The notes beneath the pieces were generated by a model. It was given only the letters and a program-made list of their open reading frames with translations. It was not told the origin of the DNA and made no database searches. A DNA stretch of 64,000 nucleotides from Collybia mongolica (lineage: Eukaryota; Basidiomycota; Agaricomycetes; Agaricales; Clitocybaceae). A program made the translations under genes and the position numbers. Where the stretch lies: assembly GCA_013420905.1 (NCBI GenBank), contig JAAXNY010000005.1, positions 3,596,001 through 3,660,000 of the forward strand, given 5' to 3'. Below, one piece after another: positions 46,115 through 56,876 of this stretch (position 1 is the stretch's first letter; each line of letters begins with the position of its first letter).

Positions 46115-48514
46115 ATGCTTCCACTATGCTTAGCTGTTTTTGCGCTCAATACAGTTGTGGGACTCGCCGCTCCCCCAAGAGTAAACATCAAGAACGGAAC
46201 TCTTGTCGGGCTAGATATCCCCCAATTCAATCAGCAGGGTAAATATTTCATTGATTTGTATCGACAGACCTCAATTGACTTTTTCTTGAAAGCCTTCTTA
46301 GGGATTCCGTACGCTCAGCCTCCTATGCAAGTTCTTCTTCCCCTCGGATGTTTCCCCTGGTGCTCAAAAGAGGCACATCATCCCAAACAGTGGAGACCTG
46401 CGTCTTAGACGCCCTCGTTCCGTCAACACGACGCTCAAGAGTTTTGATGCGACGAAATACTCCCCGTTGTGCTGGAACGTTCCCACAACAGGTTCATCTG
46501 ATGGAGCTGGCATGCCCCAGAGTGAAGATTGCGTACGTCTATCCAAGGATCCAATTTTGGGCTTATAATATTCATATTTCTCGCGAGTAGCTCACCATTA
46601 ACGTCGTTCGTCCGAATAATGTTGCTACTACACATAGCCTTCTCCCTGTTATGTTTTGGATACATGGGTTAGTCTGCTGCCTATAGAATCTCTTAATGAT
46701 ATATTCATGATATTTTAGAGGAGGGCTGACTGCAGGAGGAAGTGTACGTTTTCACTACTACCCACTCTTGGGGACTCAGTTTTTATGCTCATGTACTACC
46801 GGTAGGGCATCGACTGGTACAACGGAACTTACCTTGTGCAAGCCTCGATGGTGAGAATTGCATCGCGTTCCATGGTTCGAACCGGCAGGTTTTATACCCG
46901 GTCATAGAATTTCAAGAACCCGGTCGTTTTCGTGTCTATAAACTATAGGCTTTCTCAGCTCGGATTTTTAGCGGGAAAGGCTTTAGCAGATGAAGGCAAC
47001 CTCAACCTTGGGCATTACGACCAACGCCTCGCCCTTCATTGGGGTCGGTCATTTTCCATCGTCTAATATCCGTTCTGACAATTCTGGCTACGATTTACCT
47101 AGTTCAGGAAAATATTGCAGCCTTCGGTGGGGACCCCACCAAAGTGACTATCTTTGGCGAATCGTGAGCACTCATTTCTGCCTGTAGTCAAGCATGCTCT
47201 CAGCATTGTGTAGCTCGGGCGCGCACTCTGTAGGACTGCATTTCCGTGCCTTCGGTGGACGAGATGACAACCTTTTCAGGGCGGGGATTACAGAGAGTGG
47301 ATCCGCGGATAACTATCCTCTTCCTGATACTCCGGACCTGCAATCGAGTTACGATCGACTAGTTGCTAACTCCTCTTGTCGTGCCTCTACCACCGCTAAG
47401 ACGCAACTGTCCTGCTTAAGACAGATACCGGTCGACGAGTTCAGATTTGCAGTTCGGAATTGGGCCACCAGTGCTGTGGTGGATGGGGACATCATACCAT
47501 TGTCGGAAGGAAATGCTCTCAATGCCTACAAGAAAGGATTGTTTGTGAAACGGCCTTATATGACTGGAGGTATGACACGTTCCGTTCACCTCTTAGCACA
47601 TCGACGGTGAGATGTCTCTGCAGCCAATACAGACGAAGGCGCAGGATTCGCTGGAAACCCTACCTCAAAGGCTCAGTTCTTGGCCTCCTTGGGTATGCTG
47701 ACGATGCACGTTGACAATTACCCAATCCTAACTTCCAAATCACAAAAAAGGTTCACTTGGCTTAAATGACACCGCATTGCAGCGACTTCTAGAATTGTAT
47801 CCGAACAACCCATTCTTTGGTGTCCCATACAATACAGGTGCGGTTCGCATAAATATCCAAACCTCATGTATTCACATAATCACAATTGGCCTTAGGGGCA
47901 TTCTTGCCCTTTGGTCCGGAGTCATTCTACAAGCAAATTTCCTCAATTATCGGAGATGTCATTTTCATCGCCCTCCGTCGACTCGTTGCTCAGCAACTTG
48001 CTGCACAGAAAGTTCCAGTCAGAACTTATCGCTTCAATCAAATTGCACTGAAGTCAGTGGTTTCGAATTCGCGTTACTCCTCTATGTAAATCTCACACCT
48101 GTCATCTTGTGTTTTACCACAAGTTCCACCGATTCGGGCGGTGTTTCTCATTTCTCAGAAGTATTCTATGTGTTCGGAAATCCGACCTGTCCTATGCAAC
48201 TCGACAGATGCTTGAGTCCACGTGCAGCGGATCGAGCCCTCTCGAGCTTGATGCAGAGCATGTGGATCAGTTTTACGGTGCATTTGGATCCCAACATGAA
48301 CAACTGTGAGTGATGTCTTTTCGGTATAGACACTTTCGGCATTCTCAAACATTGAGAACTAGTCCCTGGTGCACCCGTTTGGCCAGACTATTCCGAGAAC
48401 GCAGAGAACATGAGGTTCCAAAACGGTGGATCAGCAGCCGAGAAGGATGATTTCCGACAGGAGGGTATTCAATTTTTGCTCGACAATTACTTCCCGACCG
48501 TGGGAGCGATATAG
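46115..48514 (+). CDS. Secreted type-B carboxylesterase/lipase
   Basis: Begins with a signal peptide (MLPLCLAVFALNTVVGLAAP). The alpha/beta-hydrolase landmarks follow in order: FLGIPYAQPP, SEDC plus LTINVVRP, the oxyanion-hole strand VMFWIHGGG, VSINYRLSQLGFLAGKALAD, NIAAFGGDPTKVTIFGES and the nucleophile elbow GESSGA. Next come NTDEGAGF (the acidic triad residue) and GVSHFSEVFYVFG (the triad histidine). The last exon ends FLLDNYFPTVGAI. About ten introns interrupt it. All junctions I traced are in phase, including one at 46327 whose donor is GC instead of GT. The enzyme should hydrolyse esters outside the cell; the substrate cannot be told. GESSGA in place of the commoner GESAGA is a mild variant. 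Confidence 0.87.
46327..46390 (+). other. GC-AG intron in the esterase gene
   Basis: The 64-nt intron runs from GCAAGT to ACAG. It joins CCT CCT AT with T GGA GAC CTG, giving PPIGDLRLRRPRS, the conserved family sequence. No GT donor nearby gives the right phase; the next one, at 46331, would shift into a stop. Confidence 0.75.
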
Positions 48515-48665
48515 CCCTATTTCTTCTTGTACTGAAATTCCAGCCGCCAGTTGTTAAGTAGTTAGATATCCCCCGTTGGTATAAAAAATCTCCAGAAAGC
48601 ATATCTATTCGTCCTGTAACCTGTGCTGGATAACAACCATAAATCGATAGAGCTCTGAAGGTTAC

Positions 48666-49581
48666 TCAAAGAGCATCCACAGCGTTCACGAAAGCACCCC
48701 AGTATGATGGAAGACTACCGTAGGGATTGGCAGCGAAAGTAACATCAGTGATAAATAATGCGCCGACGCCAAGCTGACCAGAGATTTGTTGAATCATGGA
48801 GGTCGGGAGCGTACTGGGAGCGGTGTGTAGGAGCACTGCTTGCTTATTGGCCGGAGTAGACGAGGAGACGGTCAGAGAACTTGCACTGATGGATCGATGA
48901 TTTTAAGATTGGGTGTTCAAGCGACGTTATTTCAGTAAAAGGTACTTACGCGAAGTTGCTATAGTAATATTCATATGTGACAATCTGGTCCGCGAAAGAG
49001 AAATATTGTGACTGAATGTTAGTGCCGGGGTTGAGTGTGATCTAGTCCGCAAATTCTGTCAGTATAACTGCTACAACCACGTTGAAATCTTGGAATAACA
49101 TACGAAAGCGCCAGAGATCTTGTTACGCGCGAACGTAGCATAATTCTGGTATAAGGTTACGTGGTCAGTGCCGCCAGAGACCTCGTCAAAGAAGATTCCT
49201 TGAGGCTTGTAGGCACTTCCCCACCCAGCGTACGTCGCGATATCCGCGTTCACGTCCGTGGTGGCTCGGCCGGCGTAACCGGTAGCAACGTATCCAATCA
49301 CTTTGGAGTTGGCCGCCTTGAGGGTGGGAATGCACGCTTTGTAGTTGGAGTCTGGTTGGGTGTTCACCCCTCCAGGCCCACTTGCAGGATTGATGACAAT
49401 GTAGAATGGTGTATTCGGGTGAGATGTGATCCTGAATCGGATGTATTATCTATCAAGATAAGATAGGCGAGAGGACGGCTCACGCGTTAGATACCGCGGT
49501 CCATCCAGCGCAGTTGTTACCTGGGTAGATATACAGAGGAAACATAATTCCTCCAGCAGCGAGTGCACGCGAAATCAACAT
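48666..49581 (-). CDS. Spherulin-4-like (spherulation-specific family 4) protein
   Basis: Exons 49581-49484, 49431-49104, 49041-48950 and about 48879-48666 give roughly 243 aa; a second in-frame acceptor at 48886 would add two residues. Conserved family blocks: IMFPLYIYPGNNCAGW near the N-terminus, FYIVINPASGPGGVNTQPDS, VIGYVATGYAGR, YKPQGIFFDEVSGG and ITLNPGTN. The fold is a TIM-barrel-like domain related to glycoside hydrolases, with an acidic FFDE motif in the active-site position. The family is named after a cyst-coat transcript of Physarum; some members act on galactosaminogalactan-like polymers, but I cannot assign an activity here. No signal peptide is visible at the chosen start, unusual for the family, so a 5' exon may be missing. 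The esterase stop is 151 bp away (convergent). Confidence 0.82.
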
Positions 49582-50639
49582 TGTAAGTAGTGGGATGAAG
49601 GGGATTAAAGTCGCTTTGGCCAAAAAAATGGAACGGAGAGAATCAGATGGGGGACCTTGGGGTTTTATACAACATATGGTCCATGTTGAATGGGGCTTTG
49701 ATACCGAGTTTTCGCATCATAATAATTCGTAGTTTGCACGCGTAAAGAATGTTCTCTCCGCTTCTGCAAGTTCCACGTGTACACTTCCTTGTGGGGGGTT
49801 TCAAGAGGTTAGGAGAGCTGGTGACAGACCAAGCTGGGTCGAAGCCCATGATGGCACCGAGTGAGAGAAGTGTAGACACCTGACGGGAGTCAACTGGTCA
49901 GGAAAGCTCGGCGAACGGATTCACGAATCCGATCGCGAACCAGCTAAGCTTTCGCTATGATTTCGCAACCATTTTCAAGTCAGCTACTTGGACCGGCTCG
50001 TACCAGTACGATTGATGTGGTGTTGGCCACGACATACATCCATTGAGGTTCCTGCCTCGAACTACGCTTTTCCGAAGTGATTAAATGATATCTTCAGGAA
50101 GCCTGATCAGCCTGAGATATAACGCTCTTCTAACCTGGCACTCGCGGCTAGGACGTCACCATCAATCGGCCAATAATCATCTTCGAGGCCATAAGTCGTA
50201 TTGTTCCGTTTCCAGTGTTCGGTATTACCGGCGTTCAACGATTGCGCAGTCAAGAGGAAACTGTGGTTGAGACCGATTGTAGGGCGACTGGTAGGATTTT
50301 GGCCCACAAGAAAACACCGACAAAAAAATCGGACCATTTGGAAAAGTTCTTCAATAGATCGCTGGGATTTCCCCCGCATTATAGATATGATATCTCGATT
50401 CAAAGACAGCAAGCATGCGAGAACTTACTAGTGGCCATGCCATGATGGTAGTTCCAAGTTATAGTCTATGAAGGCTACCTGCTCTTGTCCTTGTTCTGAG
50501 AAATGACAGCGATTTCTCGCAGAATATGTCACAAGCGCCCACGCGCGCGTCCCTTGCAACCATTCTGTCCATGCTTGACATGTACCTCCGCAAAGTACTG
50601 ATAGACAATTTGTATAGCATGTAGTCCTAGGCGACGCAT
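49582..50639. other. Intergenic, no gene recognised
   Basis: Holds the spherulin promoter. Two minus-strand frames at 50107-50412 and 50428-50703 are open for about 100 and 90 codons, but I recognise no family in them and they cannot be joined in a convincing way. Confidence 0.4.
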
Positions 50640-51640
50640 TTCTTTTCCTTGAGTATATGTGGGGTCCTTCACTAGCAGGAGACGACAAACGGAACCTCAC
50701 CACTGCGAGTTCGATTGAATTTGGACAGCAATATTCATATAATCATCAAGAAAGGCACCAGATATTTGTTCTTCTGCCCTCCACACTCCACTGGAATCAA
50801 GCGCGGGGGGCGGCAGCCCTAGAGTCACACCTCGAAAGAAATCTCATTGTACAAGATGCAAGAGTCGGAAAGCAGGCCACCCACGCTCGGGGTGCCCAAC
50901 GTTGATTCGCCATCACCGTCCAAGAGCGGCCCAAGGACACCAGCACGCGCCATGGCCAAGATTGAAGATGCACTGGAAGCCATGCACACCGCCGCACCGA
51001 CTTACGAGGCGACGAAGACATGGATGATGACGGGGGTGCATATGATAAGAAAAAAAGGCGATAATAGTCATGCAGTGACAGATGCAGGGCACCATCCTCA
51101 ACGCTTCTGGCAAAATCGAGGTGCCAGGTGTCCCCAATTCCTCTTCTTCCCGGAGCTGCACAGCGTACGGAATATTCGAGCAACGGCTTTACTCTCGGAC
51201 CCTGTCATCCATCACTGCTCCCAGCGGGAGCGCCACATCCTCGAACGCACCTCCCACTTGGCCATGATCTTCTAGCCAGTCCGTGACCATCGAGTCCACG
51301 CAACTTTTGAAAGATGATCCCACTCCCGAGCTTTCATTGTCTACTGCCCAGTTCCAACGCGAGTATCGTCTCTGTGAACGCGACCCTTCTTCGACCATAC
51401 CGCCCTATCTGGTCCATGAGTCTCGAGCAAAGGAAGGCTTTTATCTCAATCTCAGTATCACGTCCCCTCCGACTGTGTCCCAAACCTTGAGCCTCTCTGC
51501 TCACGCCAATATTAAATAATGGAAAAAAAAGGGGTAAAAATCGCGAAGCATTGCTGGTGTTTGCATCGGACAAGGAGAGCTTTCAGTAATTGTTCGACGA
51601 GATAGAAAAAGACTCGGAGAGGAGGAAGTCATCCAGCCTT
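50640..51640 (+). pseudogene. Decayed tandem copy of the downstream CCHC-knuckle gene
   Basis: This segment aligns end to end with the 5' leader and coding region of the gene at 51942-52946. Matching landmarks: TTCTTCTGC near the start; the knuckle region (HCTRCKSRKAGHPRSGC, about 50842-50895); the IEDAL..MH block; GGCACCATCCTCAACGC against GCGACCATCCTCAACAC; the ATGAGTCTCGAGCAAAGGAA block near 51417; and GAAGCATTGCTGGT near 51549. It is broken. The start ATG is lost (AAAGGCACC against CATGCCACC). About 120-130 bp are deleted right after the shared GACGAAGACA. TAA and TAG codons follow at about 51060-51067, and several small indels shift the frame. It lies directly upstream of its intact partner in the same orientation. 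Confidence 0.85.
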
Positions 51641-51941
51641 GTTTTGAGTTCTCCGGGGGTCGTCGTTTATGTGGGATTTGTTTGACTTGGAGAGTGCACG
51701 TGGCTTGAGTGGCTGTGCCACAGTGGCAGTTTGGGACTTCCGATCGTGCCTGTGAACATTATTCTTCCTTTTGTTTTCTAACTCTATCCTTGCTTTATTA
51801 CTAGCCCACTGTCCCTGGACAACGAACCTCTTTTGTTATAACTTATATATAAATCCTTTATTAGCAGTAGACGACATCTGGAACTTCCACCACCACGATT
51901 TTGGTTACACCCGAACAGCAAATTCCGTACAGTCACTAGAC
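51641..51941. promoter_or_regulatory. Leader/promoter region of the intact knuckle gene
   Basis: The frame of the downstream gene stays open up to an ATG at 51771, but the ATG at 51942 (context GACATGCC) is the better start because the upstream part reads like a leader. The segment from about 51850 on is duplicated in front of the dead copy, so promoter-proximal DNA was part of the duplication. Confidence 0.4.
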
Positions 51942-52946
51942 ATGCCACCGAATCTTCGTTCTTCTGCTCCCAACACACCATTGAAATCAAGCACAGGGAG
52001 CGACACCCCCACAGTCACTCCTCGTAAAGTACCACACTGCACAAAATGCAAGCGTCCCAGAGCAGGTCACCCACGGTCGGGATGCCCATACGCCGATTCA
52101 CCGTCGAAGAACCACACCGCACAGACACCACCACCCACTACGAACAGCATCGAAGATGCATTGGGATCCATGCACATCGCCTCACCTGTTCGCGAGCGCG
52201 ACGAAGACACCAAAGCCGCTATCCGCAACCGCCGGCGTTCGTCAATTCAGCCTGGGACCATAGCGCCAGCCGAGAGCCTCATGTCTCTTGATACCAATTC
52301 ACAAGAAATTGTAGAGAGGCTTTTACAGCCAGGAATGTTTGATGACGATACGGATGACGACGGAAATACGGACGATAAGAAAGGGAAGACAAAAGTCGTA
52401 CAGTGGCAAGCGACCATCCTCAACACTCCCGGCAAACCGAAATCCCGAGTCAAGATGCCAGGTGCCCTGTCTTCTCCTTCCCCCGATACCAGCATTGAGT
52501 CGGTGAGGGGCTCGAAAAACGCCGATACCTCGAAACCTTCGTCCAGTATTAGTCCCAATGGGAGTGACACATCTGGCACAACCCCCCGTCAACCGCAGCC
52601 TCTTATCCGATCCATGAGTCTCGAACAAAGGGAAGCCTTTGTGTTAAGCCTCAACACCGCTTCCCACGCAACTGTGTATATTGTACCCTCAGCCGACGTC
52701 CGCACCATCCAAGCCTCTGCGATCAAACTTGGGTTCCACGCCAAAAGCATTGTGAGCAGTAGCGATAAAGATCCTGAAGCATTGTTGGTCTTAGGGCGAG
52801 ACGAAAAGGGAGTTCAGACGTTGTTCAGCAAGGTGGAGAAAGAGAGTAAGAACCTACCCAGCGCCCCTGCAGGCCGCTTACGTGCGGCTGCTGGAGGCGC
52901 AGTCGTTGGCGCTGTCGGAGCCTGGGCTGGGCTTGCGTTCTCGTAA
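51942..52946 (+). CDS. Uncharacterised fungal protein with CX2CX6HX4C knuckle
   Basis: Single exon, 334 aa from MPPNLRSSAPNTPLKSS. Near the N-terminus is HCTKCKRPRAGHPRSGCPY, with Cys33, Cys36, His43 and Cys48, a possible small zinc knuckle. A conserved-looking SIEDALGSMHIASP helix and an acidic patch (FDDDTDDDGNTDDKKGK) follow, then a long Ser/Thr/Pro-rich disordered part. A folded C-terminal region (RSMSLEQREAFVLSLNTASH, VYIVPSADVRTIQASAIKLG) comes next, and the protein ends in a Gly/Ala-rich hydrophobic segment (AAGGAVVGAVGAWAGLAF), which could be a tail anchor. I do not recognise the family and infer no function; the metal-knuckle idea rests only on the Cys/His spacing. An alternative start at 51771 would add 57 residues. 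A dead tandem copy lies just upstream. Confidence 0.75.
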   Translation: MPPNLRSSAPNTPLKSSTGSDTPTVTPRKVPHCTKCKRPRAGHPRSGCPYADSPSKNHTAQTPPPTTNSIEDALGSMHIASPVRERDEDTKAAIRNRRRSSIQPGTIAPAESLMSLDTNSQEIVERLLQPGMFDDDTDDDGNTDDKKGKTKVVQWQATILNTPGKPKSRVKMPGALSSPSPDTSIESVRGSKNADTSKPSSSISPNGSDTSGTTPRQPQPLIRSMSLEQREAFVLSLNTASHATVYIVPSADVRTIQASAIKLGFHAKSIVSSSDKDPEALLVLGRDEKGVQTLFSKVEKESKNLPSAPAGRLRAAAGGAVVGAVGAWAGLAFS

Positions 52947-53550
52947 GTAGTATACAATTATTTAGCAGACCACACACGGCGATTTCTGCACCAAAGGATA
53001 ATTTGTTTGCGCATTACTTCCTTGCTCTCTGGCTGTCCCTCTAGTGTTGTATTATCATTTGTATCTCATCCCCATCACGATCACTAGCTAATTCATGTAT
53101 TGCTTCCCTGATACATACATATGTGAAGACCACCATGGTCCCGTGCGCTGGTACCCGTTTCATCGTAAACATAGCCTTGGACTCGCAGCATATCCGACCC
53201 AAGCTCAAAACCTCCCACCATTTTCTTACGGCCTGACACACACTCTTGTTACGAATTCGGCCCCGCAATCTACAATAACATATCAACATCAAGGAAGCCT
53301 TGATGCATGTTGATGGGCTTGAACAAAAATGCGAACAAGAGGCAGTGAGCTCTGCAAGGTTTAGCGGAAAGGAAGTAAAATTTTCTGATGTTTCACGAGA
53401 TGTTCAATCCCCTAAAACGAGGCCAATGTGTAATGCCAAATTTATGCAGTGATAATGATGATCCCTGGCCAACGGCATCATGGGCGTGGTCATGCCGTCG
53501 GTGGAGGGCGCTTAAGTCTGAATTGGTATCATACTACCTACGCAGTGGGG
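52947..53550. other. Intergenic, no gene recognised
   Basis: Holds the 3' ends of the two flanking convergent loci. No coding signal was seen. Confidence 0.4.
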
Positions 53551-54233
53551 TCATGAAAGTAGACCGAACTTTGATTCCGAAATTGCGATAAAAGTTGGAG
53601 AATTTCCACAAAACAAGATCCTTAGACGATATTGTTGTGATGGCCCAGGAATTTGATAGATAAAATGGAAGGCGACTCTTGAAGGAGCGAAACACTGGTT
53701 TGTGGAGAAATGGCCGAAGCAAGACGTTGGGGTGATGGCTAGTCGGAGGAATCCTGAAACATTGGAATGGACATACCGAGGTCCGTGTTCATATTTGTGC
53801 TCGATGTATGCGGTCAAAATATAATCAGAGGCAATGGTAGGTCCCGAGATACTCCCCTTCTGGTCTGAAGTTGCGGAGGATGTTGATCGGATCGAATCAA
53901 TAGCTGAATACGAAGGAGCTAGAGGGACATGGATGGAAGATTGGTCGGTAATGGAGGGGATTTCTGGTCTAATGGGCATCAAATCATGTATTTCGAAGGG
54001 GTTTCCCGAGTGTGGAGGCGTTCCCTTGCTCGACATTGTTTTGCAATAGAGGGTTCTGGGCCGAGATAATAGAAACGGAGCGCTTTCTCCGGTTTGACTG
54101 ATGGAATGCTTTCATTATTTGTCAATATTTTTAACAAGTCCAAAGGCTGAATCGTCCCGTCATGTAGACTATTTCCATCTTTCCACTCGTGTCCATCGTC
54201 GGAAAAAATGCGTAGCTTGAACGATGTGGACAT
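53551..54233 (-). CDS. Unrecognised gene in two overlapping frames, possible frameshift
   Basis: A first frame starts at 54233 (MSTSFKLRIFSDDGHEWKDG) and reads well to RFYYLGPEPSIAKQ. A second frame then carries on from an ATG at 54036 (MSSKGTPPHSGNPFEIHDLM) through YILTAYIEHKYEHGPRYVHS to a stop at 53551. The first frame closes at 53979. The switch sits at an AAAA run near 54040, and I see no GT-AG pair joining the two parts. It is therefore either a frameshifted (dead) gene, an assembly error, or two overlapping small genes. The composition of both halves looks coding. I recognise no family. GatB lies upstream on the same strand, 209 bp away. Confidence 0.4.
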
Positions 54234-54442
54234 TATCGTCGACGGGAAGCTAACTTATTAGACTGATTCATCCGCAACTACAAATTTCGGAAGTTCGGCG
54301 TCACTGGTGCACCTTCACACTCAAGAACTACCAATCACGGTAGGGGAGGTGAGTTTTATTTTTAGTAAATGGAGAGGGAGGTTTGGTGTCATCAGCGCCC
54401 TAACCCGGATTATTTTGTCATGGGAGACGGGCAGGACATACG

Positions 54443-56686
54443 TTATTCGGTTACAGATATCAGTTCTTCCACCAAGGCCTTGACACTTCTTGCATCAGCT
54501 CGCCCTCTACTCTCCTTCATCACCCGCCCTACAATTTTATTCAGCACGTTCTTGTTGCCATTCTTCACGGCCGCCGCCTCGCTGGGCAATGATTTGATGG
54601 CATCAAGGCACAGGTCATGAAGCTCGAGATAAGGTCCAGCATCTTGGGATGATGCTGGCGGTGAAGTACTTGATGTGGATTTGATTGATGAGGAAGAGAA
54701 GGGCGAAAGAGCGGTGAGTTGCAATTCCTCCGCGATCTGTTTTGTTGGTAGTGGCGATGGATTCGCGAGCATATGCCGGAGGAGTAGTTTACCGGAAGTT
54801 CCTAAATTGATTAAAAAGTAGGCAGAAATTCAGGTGGAGATGAAAATGGTTGGAAGATAAACCGACCAGTGATTACTTTGTCCTGGACGAGATCAATCAA
54901 TTCCCCTATCTGTTGGGTGGAGAGATGGTTATCGGCAAAACTTTGTTTTCTTGCAGATAGTTGCCCCAGTAGCTCATGGGTCATCCTATGAAGAACTTGT
55001 ATCAGGGTTAGCCGGAAAGGGGGGCCGAAGTTATGATAATAACCAGTTGACGACGACTTTCGGATCGCGAGGGCGCCCCCTTGTGCCCTGTTCGCTGCAG
55101 AGGCGATCAAAGTAAGCAACTGCGCCACTGTTTCCCTCTGCTTCTTCCCCATCGAATTTGATTTCCCTCACACTGTCTACGTTTAGCAAGACTTCTACAT
55201 CACGTTCTGATAATCCGTAATCCCCTCGCAATCGTTTCCGCGTATCCCATGGGAGCTCTGGAAGGGTATCCTTGAGTTGACTAATTCGGTCCTATGGAAC
55301 AAGATCGTCACTGCGGTTCCACATATCGATTCCAAGTAGAATCTGATGTACCTGAATTAGCGTGAGCACGCCAAGGTTGGGATCGGGCATGTAACGATAG
55401 TCTGGTGCATCTTCTTTCGAGCGAAGTTTGTATGTTTCAAATCTGTGTTCGTCGAACCCGCGTGTTTCCTGAGGCACAGCGGCCGTCTCTGGATCGGGCG
55501 CAGATTCAAGTATAGCTCGTTGGCGTGTGACTTCGTATACTGTAGGAGGACGTGAATTAGCACACTCGCAGACATCCTATGGGATTTGATATTCAACCAA
55601 TTGCTGCTATCATAAACCTCACGCTGTTGAGGTTCTTGATTTCGCACCGGGTGCCTGGAGGTCTCCCGACGCGATTTACAGAAACGTTTACATCACACCG
55701 TAAAGAACCCTGTACCATGACAACGTGAATCAATGAGAAGGGTGCAAGGCTATGTAGACAAACCTGCTCCATATTGCCATCGCTGGAACCCACAGCACGC
55801 AAGACAGCCTGGAGTGTGCGGACATATGCGCCAGCCTCTTCTGGTGAACTATTTTCCTTAACATTAATTACATGAATAGGAATGTGTTGATCAGACGGAC
55901 CGAAGGTCAGGTTCTGAAACGATTTCCATCAAACCAGTGCCTGCGCGGTTTAGATCGATGCTGGAGGTGCGAATGCGAGGATCGAAAGTGGATTTTGCAG
56001 TGTCCTAGTATGAACAAGCTTAATGGCTACGATGGCGATGTGGAGCATAAACGAACCTGTTCGAGTTGAATTTGTTTGATTCTGACAGCAAATGAAGTAA
56101 CATTAGGAAGATCAACGGTTAGTTGACCTTTAAGAGCTAAAGGGGCTGCAAAAACCTCGGATGAGTCTAATGCTTTCGTTTCAGTTAAAAGTGTACTGAC
56201 CATATTGTTGTGTGATCTGGTAACCAGCTGGGAGATCAGAGTAGAAGTAATGCTTTCTATCGAACGAGGACTGGGGCGGAATATCACACTGAAGGGCAAG
56301 GGCTGTTCTTAGGGCAAGATCCACACATTTCCGGTTGAGTCTCTATAATGAAATTCATCATTGCGCATGTAACGGTGCTCAGGCTTCTTACAGGCAGAGT
56401 TCCAGGAAATGCGGCATCAAACAACGAAACATGCGTGTTTGGAGGTTCACCCAGATCAGATGTCAGAGCATCTAAACAGATATTCAGACGTAGCCCTCGC
56501 TGAAGGTTGGTGTGCAAACCTACCCGAAAAGAGCTTGTGACGCGATTTTATTTGAGCATGAGTCTCGATGCCCACCACGACTTGCCAGCCCGGCCATCTT
56601 TTATCTTCCTGATGCGCACGGACGTCGTGGAAAAGACGGCGAGTGTACAGCAGGCTTGCTTGACATTGGCGCAGATGGCCCAGCAT
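54443..56686 (-). CDS. PET112: Mitochondrial glutamyl-tRNA(Gln) amidotransferase subunit B
   Basis: Starts [20 protein letters not shown], an Arg-rich, acid-free mitochondrial presequence. Then come the GatB blocks: [28 protein letters not shown], the [17 protein letters not shown] block, [52 protein letters not shown] and [13 protein letters not shown]. The tail domain follows ([19 protein letters not shown], then [13 protein letters not shown] at the stop). GatB binds mischarged Glu-tRNA(Gln) in the matrix and, with the GatA amidase, converts it to Gln-tRNA(Gln). About ten short introns interrupt it. A Ser-rich insertion ([20 protein letters not shown]) before the last helical domain looks lineage-specific. 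The gene is divergent from the TRP-like gene, with 190 bp between start codons. Confidence 0.92.
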
Positions 56687-56876
56687 GGACCGTTTTGGCA
56701 GACAACTTTTTTTGGCATGACTGGAAGGGAACGCTCTGGAGCCGGAAGCTTTATGACGTAATCAGGCACGTGGAGAAGGGGAATTGTTCCCGTTGCCATT
56801 TGGACGATCCACTCAGACAGCTACATTGGACGGTTTAGTAGATCCGTACTCCCCCCGCTCGTCGTCGTGAGCAGCG
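56687..56876. promoter_or_regulatory. 190-bp shared spacer between divergent start codons
   Basis: Separates the GatB (minus) and TRP-like channel (plus) start codons and must contain both promoters. No TATA box or other element was recognised; the role is inferred from position. Confidence 0.5.

Noticed and set aside
46735..47187. A broken (pseudogene) esterase, suggested by many stops between the HGGG strand and GESSGA
   Set aside because: Every stop falls in a short GT-AG intron, and the spliced frame restores all conserved blocks and the catalytic triad.
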